A stretch of 64,000 nt of DNA from Sphingomonas canadensis (GTDB taxonomy: Bacteria > Pseudomonadota > Alphaproteobacteria > Sphingomonadales > Sphingomonadaceae), in assembly GCF_026013525.1 (NCBI RefSeq), contig NZ_JAPDRA010000007.1:158317-222316 (forward strand). The letters are read 5' to 3'. The first letter of the stretch is position 1, and each line of letters opens with the position of its first letter. The position numbers and the translations under genes are program-made. This document shows positions 35,531 through 43,687 of the stretch, piece after piece. The notes below the pieces were generated by a model. That model was not told the DNA's origin. It did not search any database and saw only the letters and a program-made list of their open reading frames with translations.

Positions 35531-35556
35531 TGTAATGCCCTCGCCCCGCGCGCGTC
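35531..35556 (+). promoter_or_regulatory. ECF-type promoter P6 (Bax inhibitor-1 homologue)
   Basis: TGTAA at 35531-35535, 17 nt, CGTC at 35553-35556 followed by T. Divergent from P5, with 44 nt between the two -35 elements. Confidence 0.82.
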
Positions 35557-35617
35557 TTGAGCAATTGCCGAGGCCACATCGATTCGGGCGCTCGGCAACC
35601 ATTCAGGAGGATTCGAT

Positions 35618-36358
35618 ATGGCAGATCCGCTCAACACGGCGGTGCCGTCCGCCCAGCGCAGCGAAGCCGACGCCGGCCTCGTCGATGCCGGGCTGCGGTC
35701 GCATATGCTTTCCGTCTACAATTACATGGTCAGCGGCGTGCTGCTGTCCGGCGTCGTCGCGTTTCTGGTCGCGGGCAATGAGGCCGCGAGGTCGCTGTTC
35801 TTCCTGCCCACCGGCGCGCCGACCGGGCTCGGCTGGGTTGCGGTGTTCGCGCCGTTAGCGTTGGTCCTGGTCTTCAGCTTCGGGCTGAACCGGCTCTCCA
35901 CGGGTGCCGCCCGGGCGATCTTCTGGGCCTATGCCGCCCTGATGGGCATCTCGCTTTCAACCGTCCTGCTCGCCTATACTGGCGTCAGCGTCGCGCAGAC
36001 CTTCTTCATCTCCGCCGCGGCCTTCGCCGGCCTCAGCCTCTGGGGCTATCTCACCAGGAAGGACCTTTCCGGCTTCGGCACCTTTCTGGTCATGGGCGTG
36101 TTCGGGCTGCTCGTCGCGATGGTGGTGAACATGTTCCTTCGCTCCTCGGCGATGGACCTCGTCGTCAGCGTGGTCGGCGTGCTGCTCTTCGCGGGGCTCA
36201 CCGCCTACGACACCCAGCGGATCAAGAACCTCTACTTCGAGGTTCGCGACAGCGGGTTCCGCGGCAAGGCCGAGGTTCTGGGCGCGCTCACGCTCTACCT
36301 CGACTTCATCAACCTGTTCCTCTTCCTGCTACGGCTGTTCGGCGATCGGCGCCAATAG
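35618..36358 (+). CDS. Bax inhibitor-1 (TMBIM/YccA-like) membrane protein
   Basis: A 246-residue protein with seven predicted transmembrane helices from about residue 30 onward. Motifs typical of the family are present: S-L-W-G-Y-L-T-R-K-D-L, L-T-A-Y-D-T-Q-R-I and Y-L-D-F-I-N-L-F-L-F-L-L-R. Bacterial relatives include YccA (which modulates FtsH) and Ca2+-leak channels such as BsYetJ. Which applies here is unclear. Strong AGGAGG site before 35618. Sole gene of P6. Confidence 0.9.
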   Translation: MADPLNTAVPSAQRSEADAGLVDAGLRSHMLSVYNYMVSGVLLSGVVAFLVAGNEAARSLFFLPTGAPTGLGWVAVFAPLALVLVFSFGLNRLSTGAARAIFWAYAALMGISLSTVLLAYTGVSVAQTFFISAAAFAGLSLWGYLTRKDLSGFGTFLVMGVFGLLVAMVVNMFLRSSAMDLVVSVVGVLLFAGLTAYDTQRIKNLYFEVRDSGFRGKAEVLGALTLYLDFINLFLFLLRLFGDRRQ

Positions 36359-36373
36359 GCCGTCCGGCGGAAC

Positions 36374-36423
36374 GGCGCCGGCACAGGCTCGGCGCCGCGG
36401 GGCGCAATTCCGGTTGCGCCCCG
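36374..36423. terminator. Two hairpins between convergent genes
   Basis: A GGCGCCG/CGGCGCC hairpin (36374-36397) is followed by a perfect 10-bp hairpin (stem CGGGGCGCAA, 36398-36423, loop TTCCGG). They lie between the convergent Bax inhibitor-1 and GH130 genes and could stop transcription from both sides. No U-run is seen. Confidence 0.55.
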
Positions 36424-36478
36424 AAGCGCGGGGAAGTCAGGGAAGGGCGGCTGGCGCCGAGGAGCCGGCGCTTGCGCG

Positions 36479-37777
36479 TCAGCTCATTTCGGCGAGCAGC
36501 GCGTCGAGCGGAACCGTCGCAAATGTCGTGAAGCTGTCCGCGATCGCATAGGGCAGGACCAGCACGCGCCCGTGGACCATCGCTCCGCAACTATAGGTCA
36601 CGTTGGGCACATAGCCCTCGCGCTCGCCGCCATCGGCCCGGACGAGCGGCCGGCTCATTCGCGCCAGCAGCTTGGATGGGTCGTCGCGATCGAGCAGGCA
36701 GGCGCCGATCCCGTAGTTGCGCATCACACCCACGCCATGGGTGACCACGAGCCATCCCTCCTCGATCTCGATCGGTGAGCCGCAATTGCCGACCTGCACG
36801 AATTCCCATGGCCAGCGGGGCGCGACGGCCCGAACGCCCCCGCTCCATTGGTGCAGGCTATCCGAGGTCAGAAACCACAAATTCTCGTGATCGTGCCGGG
36901 AAAGCATCGCATACCGGCCGCCGACGCGGCGCGGGAACAGCGCCATCCCCTTCCCCGACGCTGCACTCCCCGTGAGAGGCCGCAGCTCGAAATCGCGGAA
37001 GTCGACGGTGCGGAGCACCTCCTGCCGGATCGCCTGTCCGCTATAGGCAGTATAGGTGCCGAGATAGGTGCTGCTGCCGTCGTCATCCACGAACCGGACC
37101 AGCCGCAGGTCTTCGATGCCGTGACGCTGGCTGGGCGTCGAGGGAACGATCACGCACTCGGAGAGCGGGTGCGTCCCGTCGCACAGGATTCGCACGCCGG
37201 CGTCGGGTGATTGCCCGTCGAGGAACTCGACGCGCGGCACGATCGAGCGCGCGACCGGTGGATCGACGATGGGCGCGCCGCCCGGGCCGCAGGTTCCCGT
37301 CCGGAACGCGATCGACGAGACATGGCCTTCGCCGACACCCCGCAGCGACATGACGAAGCGGATCGTGTCCGGCGGCAGGCCGGATTGATCGGGATGCGGC
37401 ACGATGCTCGGATTGAACAGCGCCGCGGCCTCGTAGGAATATTCGTGGCAGAAATAGGCGCCGATCAGCAGCGACTGCTCGTGGCTCGCGCCGGCCGCCT
37501 GGATCAGCTGACCCTCGACTTCGTGAAAGCGTCGCAAGAAGGCGCAGGCGGCATTTTGATGCCTGGTGGCGAACTCCGCCATGAGCCGGGTGAACTCATC
37601 CTCCAGCGCCGCTCCTTCCAGGGTCAGGACGCGGTCGGCGATGCGCTGCGCGCGCGAATGCGGCTGCGTCGAGAACTCCGGCGGGTCGTCCGCCGGCACA
37701 TAGGGCCGAATGACGACCCGCGCCGGATCGGGATGGAGCTGGAGCGAAAGCCGCGTAACGAAGGCGGGAGAGGACAT
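36479..37777 (-). CDS. GH130-family glycoside phosphorylase/hydrolase
   Basis: A 432-residue protein with a five-bladed propeller-like GH130 pattern: G-I-E-D-L-R-L-V-R-F mid-protein, a catalytic-region aspartate, and the C-terminal Y-V-P-N-V-T-Y-S-C-G-A-M-V motif. GH130 enzymes mostly phosphorolyse beta-mannosides. The product would be mannose 1-phosphate or a similar sugar phosphate, a low-ATP way to use glycans. It lies in the P7 operon after a GT4 glycosyltransferase, so the two may make and recycle one glycan. The exact linkage is unknown. Confidence 0.84.
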   Translation of the reverse strand: MSSPAFVTRLSLQLHPDPARVVIRPYVPADDPPEFSTQPHSRAQRIADRVLTLEGAALEDEFTRLMAEFATRHQNAACAFLRRFHEVEGQLIQAAGASHEQSLLIGAYFCHEYSYEAAALFNPSIVPHPDQSGLPPDTIRFVMSLRGVGEGHVSSIAFRTGTCGPGGAPIVDPPVARSIVPRVEFLDGQSPDAGVRILCDGTHPLSECVIVPSTPSQRHGIEDLRLVRFVDDDGSSTYLGTYTAYSGQAIRQEVLRTVDFRDFELRPLTGSAASGKGMALFPRRVGGRYAMLSRHDHENLWFLTSDSLHQWSGGVRAVAPRWPWEFVQVGNCGSPIEIEEGWLVVTHGVGVMRNYGIGACLLDRDDPSKLLARMSRPLVRADGGEREGYVPNVTYSCGAMVHGRVLVLPYAIADSFTTFATVPLDALLAEMS

Positions 37778-37798
37778 GGGCGGGCGATTGCTGACTGC

Positions 37799-39082
37799 CT
37801 AGCCGACAGCGGCGCCCGCGACGACCACGCCGTCGCTGCGACCATCGCGCCGTGTCGTACCATATCGACGCGGTGCCTCGGGCTGGAGCTGAGCACGCGC
37901 GACGGCGGGCACCGGATTTCGCGCGTGGTCCAGGAGCCCAAGGTGACGACGGCCGACCACCGGCCAGGCCATCGTCGCGCCCAACGCCGCCGACCGCTCC
38001 TGCAGCCGGTCCCGCAACATTGGCCTTGCGAGCAGGCTGCTGATCGCGTCGCCCATGGCGCCGATATCGGCGAAAGGAACGAGAACGCCGCGACCTTCCG
38101 CCAGCAGCTCGCGAGCGTACCAATAGGGTGTCGACACGACTGCCTTGCCCAGGCCCACGGCATAGGCGAGCGTCCCCGAAGTGATCTGCGCCTCGTTGAG
38201 ATAGGGAGTCACGTAGATGTCGGCGGCGGCGATGTGCGCCAGCAGTTCGGGCAGGTCGAGAAACCCGTCGATGAAGCGGATATTGCGCTCGACGCCGAGC
38301 GCCGCCGCGCGTTCACGCAGGCTCTCGCGGTAGCGCTCACCCTCATGGCGCTGCAGATTCGGATGCGTCGCGCCGACCACCAGGTAAAGCACGTCCGGCT
38401 CCGTTCGCACGATCGCCGGCAGCGCCTCGATCACGATCTCGATGCCCTTGTTGGGCGAGAGCAGGCCGAAGGTAAGCAGGACCTGGCGGCCTGCCGCATC
38501 GAACCGCGCCTTGGCTCGCTCGCTCGACACCAGCGGTCGATCGGGGATGCCGTGCGGCACGACGGCGATCTTGTCGGCCGCCACACCGTACGTGTCGAGG
38601 AGGATTTCCCGACCCTTGCCGGCCATGACCACGAGGCGCGCCGAGCGCGCGATCAGGCGCTCCATGACGCGTCGCTGCTCGGGATCAGGATGGGTGAGAA
38701 CGGTGTGAAGCGTTGTCACAACCGACGCGCGCAGACGGTCGAGAAAGGGAAGAACATGGCTCCCCGCCGGGCCGCCATAGATGCCGAACTCATGCTGCAG
38801 GCTGACCGCGGCGATCCCTGCCCTGTTCAGCCGTTCGGCAGCGGCTGCATAGGAAGAGATGTCGTCCTGATCGATCTCGATCGAAACCTCTGCCGGATAT
38901 GGATAGGGGCCATGCGCATCGCTCACGGCCACCGCAAGGCAAGCGCGATCCGGCGCCGCCAATTGCAGCGCCCGATGCAGATCCTGGGTGAAGGTCGCGA
39001 TCCCGCAGCGCCGCGGTGGGTAATTGCCCACGATGGCGAGCGGCGCGGTTCCTTTCGAGGGAAAATCAAACACGACATCCAT
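37799..39082 (-). CDS. GT4-family glycosyltransferase
   Basis: A 427-residue GT-B-fold protein. The N-terminal domain begins N-Y-P-P-R-R-C-G-I-A-T-F; the donor-binding domain has F-G-L-L-S-P-N-K-G-I-E and a later E-A-Q-I-T-S-G-T-L-A-Y-A motif typical of family 4. It probably moves mannose or glucose. The C-terminus is basic and variable. Start 39082 is used; in-frame starts at 39094 and 39118 are possible. It is the first gene after P7 and is followed closely by the GH130 gene. Confidence 0.85.
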   Translation of the reverse strand: MDVVFDFPSKGTAPLAIVGNYPPRRCGIATFTQDLHRALQLAAPDRACLAVAVSDAHGPYPYPAEVSIEIDQDDISSYAAAAERLNRAGIAAVSLQHEFGIYGGPAGSHVLPFLDRLRASVVTTLHTVLTHPDPEQRRVMERLIARSARLVVMAGKGREILLDTYGVAADKIAVVPHGIPDRPLVSSERAKARFDAAGRQVLLTFGLLSPNKGIEIVIEALPAIVRTEPDVLYLVVGATHPNLQRHEGERYRESLRERAAALGVERNIRFIDGFLDLPELLAHIAAADIYVTPYLNEAQITSGTLAYAVGLGKAVVSTPYWYARELLAEGRGVLVPFADIGAMGDAISSLLARPMLRDRLQERSAALGATMAWPVVGRRHLGLLDHARNPVPAVARAQLQPEAPRRYGTTRRDGRSDGVVVAGAAVG

Positions 39083-39136
39083 GCGAACCCCCATCGGCTC
39101 CACGCCGCTGCGGTGCAACGTGGCTTCAGGTCTTCA

Positions 39137-39162
39137 GACGTGGCGCGTCGCGGAATCTTACA
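39137..39162 (-). promoter_or_regulatory. ECF-type promoter P7 (glycosyltransferase and GH130)
   Basis: On the minus strand TGTAA (39162-39158), 17 nt, CGTC (39140-39137) followed by T. If this promoter is right, the transcript begins near 39130, upstream of every candidate start of the gene. Confidence 0.82.
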
Positions 39163-39250
39163 TCGAAAAGCACGCGTCCCGCACCCGGCGGTCACCCGCT
39201 CCGCCCGGGATGCGCGGAAAGCCAATTCCCGGGCCGCTCCGCACCGCGAC

Positions 39251-39276
39251 TGTAAGCGCGGGCGGTCGAGCACGTC
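39251..39276 (+). promoter_or_regulatory. ECF-type promoter P8 (cyclopropane fatty acid synthase)
   Basis: TGTAA at 39251-39255, 17 nt, CGTC at 39273-39276 followed by C. Divergent partner of P7; the gene starts 33 nt after the -10. Confidence 0.83.
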
Positions 39277-39309
39277 CCTTAGGCACATTCGTCAACAGGG
39301 AGCAAACGA

Positions 39310-40596
39310 ATGCGCCAGGCAAACACTTCGCGTCCGCGCCGGAAACTGCCCATGATTTCCGGCCTCCTGCACAAGCTCGTCCATGAAGGTCGCCTCACCA
39401 TCATCGACACCACGGGCCGTGCGCACCAGTTCGGCGGCGAAGATGCGAGCGATCACGTGACCTTGCGCTTCCACGACAAGGCGCTTCCGCTGAAGCTGGC
39501 CGTATCGCCCACGCTCGCTCTCGGAGAGGCCTATATGGAAGGCCGGCTCACCATCGAGAGCGGCACGATCCGGGATCTCCTCCGGATCGTGACCTCGAAC
39601 CTGCAGGCGCTGGACGATCATCCCCTGATGGCGGTGAAGGCCAGACTCGCGACCATGAAGCCGTTTCGCGTGGGCAGGAACCACAGGACGCGGTCGCGCG
39701 CCAATGTCGCGCATCATTATGATCTTTCTGGCGCGCTCTACGAGCTGTTCCTCGATGCGGACCGCCAATATTCCTGCGGCTATTTCGCCCGCGGAAACGA
39801 GACGCTCGAAGAGGCCCAGGCGGCAAAGAAGCGCCATCTCGCCGCAAAGCTGCTGCTGGAACCCGGGCAACGCGTCCTGGACATCGGATGCGGCTGGGGC
39901 GGCCTCGCCCTCCAGCTCGCGCGGGACCATGGCGTCTCCGCGCTCGGCGTCACCTTGTCGCGCGAGCAGCTCGAGGTGGCGTCCGCACGCGCCGAGCAGG
40001 CAAGGCTTGCCCACCGCGTCCGGTTCGACATGCTCGACTATCGCGATATCGACGAGCGCTTCGACCGGATCGTTTCGGTCGGGATGTTCGAGCATGTCGG
40101 TCCCCCGCATTACGACACCTTCTTCTCGATGATCAATCGGACGCTGGCGCCTGGCGGCGTCGCCGTCGTGCATTCGATCGGACGTCGGACGCCGCCGGGG
40201 GGCGACGATCCCTGGATATCGAAATACATCTTCCCGGGGGGATACATCCCCGCCTTGTCGGAGGTCACGGCGGCGGTGGAGCGGTCCGGCCTGTGGGTTA
40301 CCGACGTGGAGATCCTGCGGCTCCATTATGCGGACACGCTGCTGCACTGGTACGACCGATTTCAGCAAAATCGCGACCGCGTGCGGCGGCTCTACGACGA
40401 GCGCTTCTGCAGGATGTGGGAATTCTATCTCGCCGCCTGCGAGATGTCGTTCCGTCAGGGCGACCTCATGGTCTTCCAGCTCCAGCTCGCACGCGAACGC
40501 GATGCCGCACCGCGCACGCGCGATTATATGTTCGAGGAGGAACGGCGCGATCCCTCCCAGGCGCCCAGGGTGCAGCTGGCGGTACAAGCGCGTTAG
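39310..40596 (+). CDS. cfa: Cyclopropane-fatty-acyl-phospholipid synthase
   Basis: A 428-residue enzyme adding a methylene group from S-adenosylmethionine across phospholipid double bonds at the inner membrane. The N-terminal lipid-binding region is followed by V-A-H-H-Y-D-L-S, the SAM motif V-L-D-I-G-C-G-W-G-G-L-A, F-E-H-V-G and Y-I-F-P-G-G-Y-I-P. Cyclopropanation is a known stationary-phase and stress response that stiffens membranes. The ATG at 39310 has a GGGAGC site. It is a single gene from P8. Confidence 0.93.
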   Translation: MRQANTSRPRRKLPMISGLLHKLVHEGRLTIIDTTGRAHQFGGEDASDHVTLRFHDKALPLKLAVSPTLALGEAYMEGRLTIESGTIRDLLRIVTSNLQALDDHPLMAVKARLATMKPFRVGRNHRTRSRANVAHHYDLSGALYELFLDADRQYSCGYFARGNETLEEAQAAKKRHLAAKLLLEPGQRVLDIGCGWGGLALQLARDHGVSALGVTLSREQLEVASARAEQARLAHRVRFDMLDYRDIDERFDRIVSVGMFEHVGPPHYDTFFSMINRTLAPGGVAVVHSIGRRTPPGGDDPWISKYIFPGGYIPALSEVTAAVERSGLWVTDVEILRLHYADTLLHWYDRFQQNRDRVRRLYDERFCRMWEFYLAACEMSFRQGDLMVFQLQLARERDAAPRTRDYMFEEERRDPSQAPRVQLAVQAR

Positions 40597-40629
40597 CGAG
40601 GCGCGGGATCGATACGAACGGCCGACGAG

Positions 40630-40659
40630 GCGCCCGGGCACCGTGCGGTGCCCGGGCGC
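40630..40659. terminator. Bidirectional hairpin between cfa and ubiB-like gene
   Basis: A perfect 13-bp stem (GCGCCCGGGCACC) with a 4-nt GTGC loop lies between two convergent genes. It is strong enough to stop transcription although no U-tract follows. Confidence 0.7.
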
Positions 40660-40670
40660 GCAACGAGCGG

Positions 40671-42269
40671 CTATAGCTGCCCCGAACGCCCGATCGCGCG
40701 GGCCAGGCGCAAGGCGAACCAGATGCCCAGCAGATAGCCCGCCAGCGCGAGGACGGGCACGCCGAACAGCCTCGGGCCGATGCTATGCTGCATCAGAAGC
40801 GAGGAGCCAACGAACAGGCCCAGGATCACGATCGCCATCGCCAGCCTGTTGCCCGTGTGCTCGATCGCGGTGCGCAGCTTCGCCACCTCCGGCAATTCAA
40901 TCGGCACGCGTATCTTCAGCCCCGCTTGCCGGTCCCGCGAAACGGTCGAAGCGACCGCGGCCGGCAGCATCTGCGCGGCGACGCCAATCTCGGAGCGCAG
41001 TCGCTCGAGCCCGCCCCTCGCACCGTCGCGCAGCATCGCTGCGATCGTGGACTGTCCTCGCGACGCCAATGTCTCGGCGAGCTTCATTTCGGGATCGAGC
41101 CTGCGCAGCGCGCTTTCGAGCAGAAACGCCGCTCGCATCAGGACGAGCAAGCCATAGGGAATCCTGACCGAACCCGGCGCTCCCAGACGCGAAACACGCA
41201 GCAGGATATCTGCAATCGACCACTGGCCGATCGGCAAGGCGGCATAATCCGCAAGAATCTCCTCGATGCCGGCGACAAAGGGGCCACGGCGATCGCCCGG
41301 GGCAAGCAAGCCGAGAGCGATGGCCGAATCCAGCATCCAGACAGCGTCCTGGTGCGCGAAAGCCTGAAGGAACATGGCGAGGTCGCGGCGAATGCCCTGG
41401 TCCAGGCGCGCCACGAGACCGAAATCGTGAAAGCAGATCGCGCCGCGGTGCGTGAAGAACAGGTTGCCCGGGTGCGGATCGCCGTGGAAGAAGCCGAGCA
41501 CGAAGATCTGACGCAGATATGCGCCGATCAGCAGATCGGCGAGCTTTCGTGCCTCCGTGGGACTGCACGGATCGCCCAGGAGATGCCCTTGCTTGCGCTC
41601 CTGCACAAGAACACGTTCTGCAATGAGCGCATCGATCGGAGCCGGCGCTTCGATTGCCGGATCGTCCTTGAACGCCGTCGCGAACTGCCGCATCGCGCGC
41701 GCTTCGAGGCGGAAGTCGGTCTCGCGGCGAAGATTGTTCCAGATCTCCTTCGCGAGCGAGGCCGGCTGCAGCCGCGCGAGCCGCGATGACAAGGCCTCGC
41801 AAAGCCTGAGCACGCGCATCAGCGAGCGCATGTCGCGGTCGATCCGCCGCTTGATGCCGGGTCGCCGGACCTTGACGATCACCCTGCGTCCATCGGCCAT
41901 GGTGGCGGCATGCACCTGCGCGATCGAAGCCGCTGCCATCGGCAGATCCTCGAAGGTCGCGAAGAGTTCCTCCACCGATGCGTCAAACGCCCTGGCGATC
42001 TCGCGCCTCGCTTCTTCCGCAGGAAATGGCGCGACATCCGCCTGGAGCTTCTCGAGCTCGACCAGATAGGCTTGCGGGACGATATCCTGTCTGAGGCTGA
42101 GCGCCTGCCCGGCCTTGACGAAGGTGGGCCCCAGGCGTTCAAGCGTGCGCCGCAGGCGTGAAGGCATTGCGGAGCGCTCGAGAGGAACGCGGCGCACGCG
42201 TTCCAGGAGGAAGAGAGTCAGCAGGTCGCTCGCCGCCACGCCGACACGCAATGCACGCAAGCCTAACAT
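40671..42269 (-). CDS. UbiB/ABC1/AarF-family kinase-like protein
   Basis: A 532-residue protein with the ABC1 kinase-like fold: L-G-P-T-F-V-K-A-G-Q-A (the KxGQ motif), A-A-A-S-I-A-Q-V-H-A-A-T (Ala-rich loop), V-K-V-R-R-P-G and G-F-F-H-G-D-P-H-P-G-N-L-F. Two C-terminal hydrophobic helices anchor it. UbiB proteins are ATPases supporting ubiquinone synthesis or lipid handling. The ATG at 42269 is preferred; a longer reading would run through the sigma gene. It follows the cysteine-tailed sigma by 118 nt and probably shares promoter P9. Confidence 0.87.
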   Translation of the reverse strand: MLGLRALRVGVAASDLLTLFLLERVRRVPLERSAMPSRLRRTLERLGPTFVKAGQALSLRQDIVPQAYLVELEKLQADVAPFPAEEARREIARAFDASVEELFATFEDLPMAAASIAQVHAATMADGRRVIVKVRRPGIKRRIDRDMRSLMRVLRLCEALSSRLARLQPASLAKEIWNNLRRETDFRLEARAMRQFATAFKDDPAIEAPAPIDALIAERVLVQERKQGHLLGDPCSPTEARKLADLLIGAYLRQIFVLGFFHGDPHPGNLFFTHRGAICFHDFGLVARLDQGIRRDLAMFLQAFAHQDAVWMLDSAIALGLLAPGDRRGPFVAGIEEILADYAALPIGQWSIADILLRVSRLGAPGSVRIPYGLLVLMRAAFLLESALRRLDPEMKLAETLASRGQSTIAAMLRDGARGGLERLRSEIGVAAQMLPAAVASTVSRDRQAGLKIRVPIELPEVAKLRTAIEHTGNRLAMAIVILGLFVGSSLLMQHSIGPRLFGVPVLALAGYLLGIWFALRLARAIGRSGQL

Positions 42270-42387
42270 TGGCGTGGCTCCCGATTTTCGTTGAGGCCAG
42301 GATGGGTGGCCGAATGGCCGCGAGCGCTCCGGTGAAGACGCATGGCGCACACGGGGGCGCGGTTCGCCCGCACGGGCGCGCGACGCC

Positions 42388-43023
42388 TCAGGGAGCATCC
42401 CTGAGCTTGCGCAGGCGCTCGGCGTCCTCGCATTGGCAATCGAGGAACCCGTGCGCCACGCACATGTGGCACATCTGCTCGAGGCGGATCTTGAGGGCAC
42501 GGCGGGCGCGGTGCAGCCTGACCGTGACATTGTTGACCGTCGTGCCGAGGCTGACCGCCACGCGCTCACGCGGCTCGCCGAGCAGATCGGCGCGCCATAG
42601 CACCTCGCTATATTCGGGCTTGAGGGTCGGCAGCAGCTTGTAGAGGCATTGACAGACTGCCTCGTCGATCTCCGCGTCCGCTTCGATCAAGGCGTCCGGC
42701 AGATTGGCCAGCGTGTCGGGATCGACGGCCTGCTCGCGCTTGCGCCGCGTCGCGGCAGCGCGCTGATGATCGACGATCGTGGTGGCGAGCACTCGCCCTA
42801 GCCAGCCTCGAACCGTGCGGACGTCGCGCAGGTCGTTGGAACGCTCGAGCGCCTTCAGCATGAAGCGCTGGAGAACCTCTTCGGCTTCGTCCTTCCTGCC
42901 GAGGCGGCGAGTCAGGAATCGCAGCAGGTCGCGATGGCTCTCGACCAGGGCACGACGCACCGCGGCATCCATCGGCGATGGCCCGGTGCTGTCCGCTTCG
43001 CCTGGTTCTGCTTCGTCGGTCAT
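42388..43023 (-). CDS. ECF sigma factor with CorE-like cysteine-rich C-terminus
   Basis: A 211-residue sigma: region 2 (about 24-92, E-E-V-L-Q-R-F-M-L-K-A), region 4 (about 128-182, L-K-P-E-Y...V-N-N-V-T-V-R-L-H-R-A-R-R-A-L) and a short tail with C185, C188, C196 and C198 in the pattern C-x2-C-x7-C-x-C. A further C-x-C pair is at 124 and 126. Metal-switched CorE sigmas of Myxococcus likewise carry a Cys-rich tail and no separate anti-sigma, and control copper oxidase and copper ATPase genes. None of the neighbours is an anti-sigma. Promoter P9 directly upstream suggests autoregulation. CorE-type metal or redox control is inferred. Confidence 0.85.
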   Translation of the reverse strand: MTDEAEPGEADSTGPSPMDAAVRRALVESHRDLLRFLTRRLGRKDEAEEVLQRFMLKALERSNDLRDVRTVRGWLGRVLATTIVDHQRAAATRRKREQAVDPDTLANLPDALIEADAEIDEAVCQCLYKLLPTLKPEYSEVLWRADLLGEPRERVAVSLGTTVNNVTVRLHRARRALKIRLEQMCHMCVAHGFLDCQCEDAERLRKLRDAP

Positions 43024-43046
43024 GCTCGTCGTCCTCAGCCGTAAAG

Positions 43047-43072
43047 GACGCCGTGACCGTTGTCCGATTACA
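43047..43072 (-). promoter_or_regulatory. ECF-type promoter P9 (sigma gene, probable autoregulation)
   Basis: On the minus strand TGTAA (43072-43068), 17 nt, CGTC (43050-43047) followed by C. The sigma start codon is 24 nt past the -10. Back-to-back with P10, with 23 nt between the -35 elements. Confidence 0.85.
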
Positions 43073-43095
43073 GCCCCGGGCGATTCGGCGCCGGG

Positions 43096-43121
43096 TGTAA
43101 TCTTCCCCGCGGCGCGCCGTC
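43096..43121 (+). promoter_or_regulatory. ECF-type promoter P10 (PEP synthase operon)
   Basis: TGTAA at 43096-43100, 17 nt, CGTC at 43118-43121 followed by C. It drives a small periplasmic protein and then PEP synthase, a quinone-reductase-like enzyme and a HAD phosphatase. Confidence 0.85.
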
Positions 43122-43221
43122 CTAACGCTTGCCCGTCCAATGGTTCGAATTCGGTCGGGCGCGGGACACGTCGCCGGATATGTTTCCCGCGGGATTCTCG
43201 CATCCGGCTCTGGAGGTCCCG

Positions 43222-43596
43222 ATGAAGTTCAAGCCCATGCTCGTATCGGCGGCGCTGCTCGCCACCGTCCCCGCCGCGACGTTCGCCCAGGAGACGCCGC
43301 GGCCGCATTCTCCCGGCATCGGTCACACCTTCTTCATGCGCGGCAGCGTCGTTCATGCCGATGGCACGCAGGTCATCGTCTGCATCGGCCGGGCCGACGG
43401 CGCCCAGCCAGGCCAGGAACTCGTCGTGCTGCGCGTGACCGAGCACCCGCATGGTCCGAAGGGCCCGCCCACCTTCCAGCGCAATCGCGTCGGCAGCGTG
43501 CGGATCGACGCGATCATCGATGACCATTTCGCGCGGGCCACCATCGTTTCGGGCGCGATCCGCAAGAACGACCTGGTCGAGCTTCAGCGTTCCTGA
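43222..43596 (+). CDS. Small exported protein of unknown function
   Basis: A 124-residue protein with a signal peptide (1-23, T-F-A-Q). The mature part is a compact beta-rich domain (F-F-M-R-G-S-V-V-H-A-D-G, E-L-V-V-L-R-V, S-V-R-I-D-A-I, A-R-A-T-I-V-S-G) that recalls the C-terminal domain of FlgT/CsgG-like envelope proteins, though too weakly to name. The ATG at 43222 has a GGAGG site; a longer reading is possible but gives no signal peptide. First gene of the P10 operon. Confidence 0.72.
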   Translation: MKFKPMLVSAALLATVPAATFAQETPRPHSPGIGHTFFMRGSVVHADGTQVIVCIGRADGAQPGQELVVLRVTEHPHGPKGPPTFQRNRVGSVRIDAIIDDHFARATIVSGAIRKNDLVELQRS

Positions 43597-43601
43597 GCCC
43601 G

Positions 43602-43638
43602 CCGCGGCGCCGTCACCGCGTGCGCGACGGCGCCGCGG
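43602..43638 (+). terminator. GC-rich hairpin between small exported gene and PEP synthase
   Basis: A 13-bp stem (CCGCGGCGCCGTC paired with GACGGCGCCGCGG) with an 11-nt loop lies six bases past the stop codon at 43596. There is no U-tract, so it may be an attenuator or a stabilising 3' structure that sets the level of the following PEP synthase. Confidence 0.5.
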
Positions 43639-43687
43639 TGACGCGCAGAACGTCATCCAGGCATCGATCCTTGCAGGAGCAGGAAAA

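Noticed and set aside
42270..42569. Longer N-terminus for the UbiB-like protein
   Set aside because: It would overlap the sigma gene out of frame; the start at 42269 has a ribosome site and begins the conserved region.
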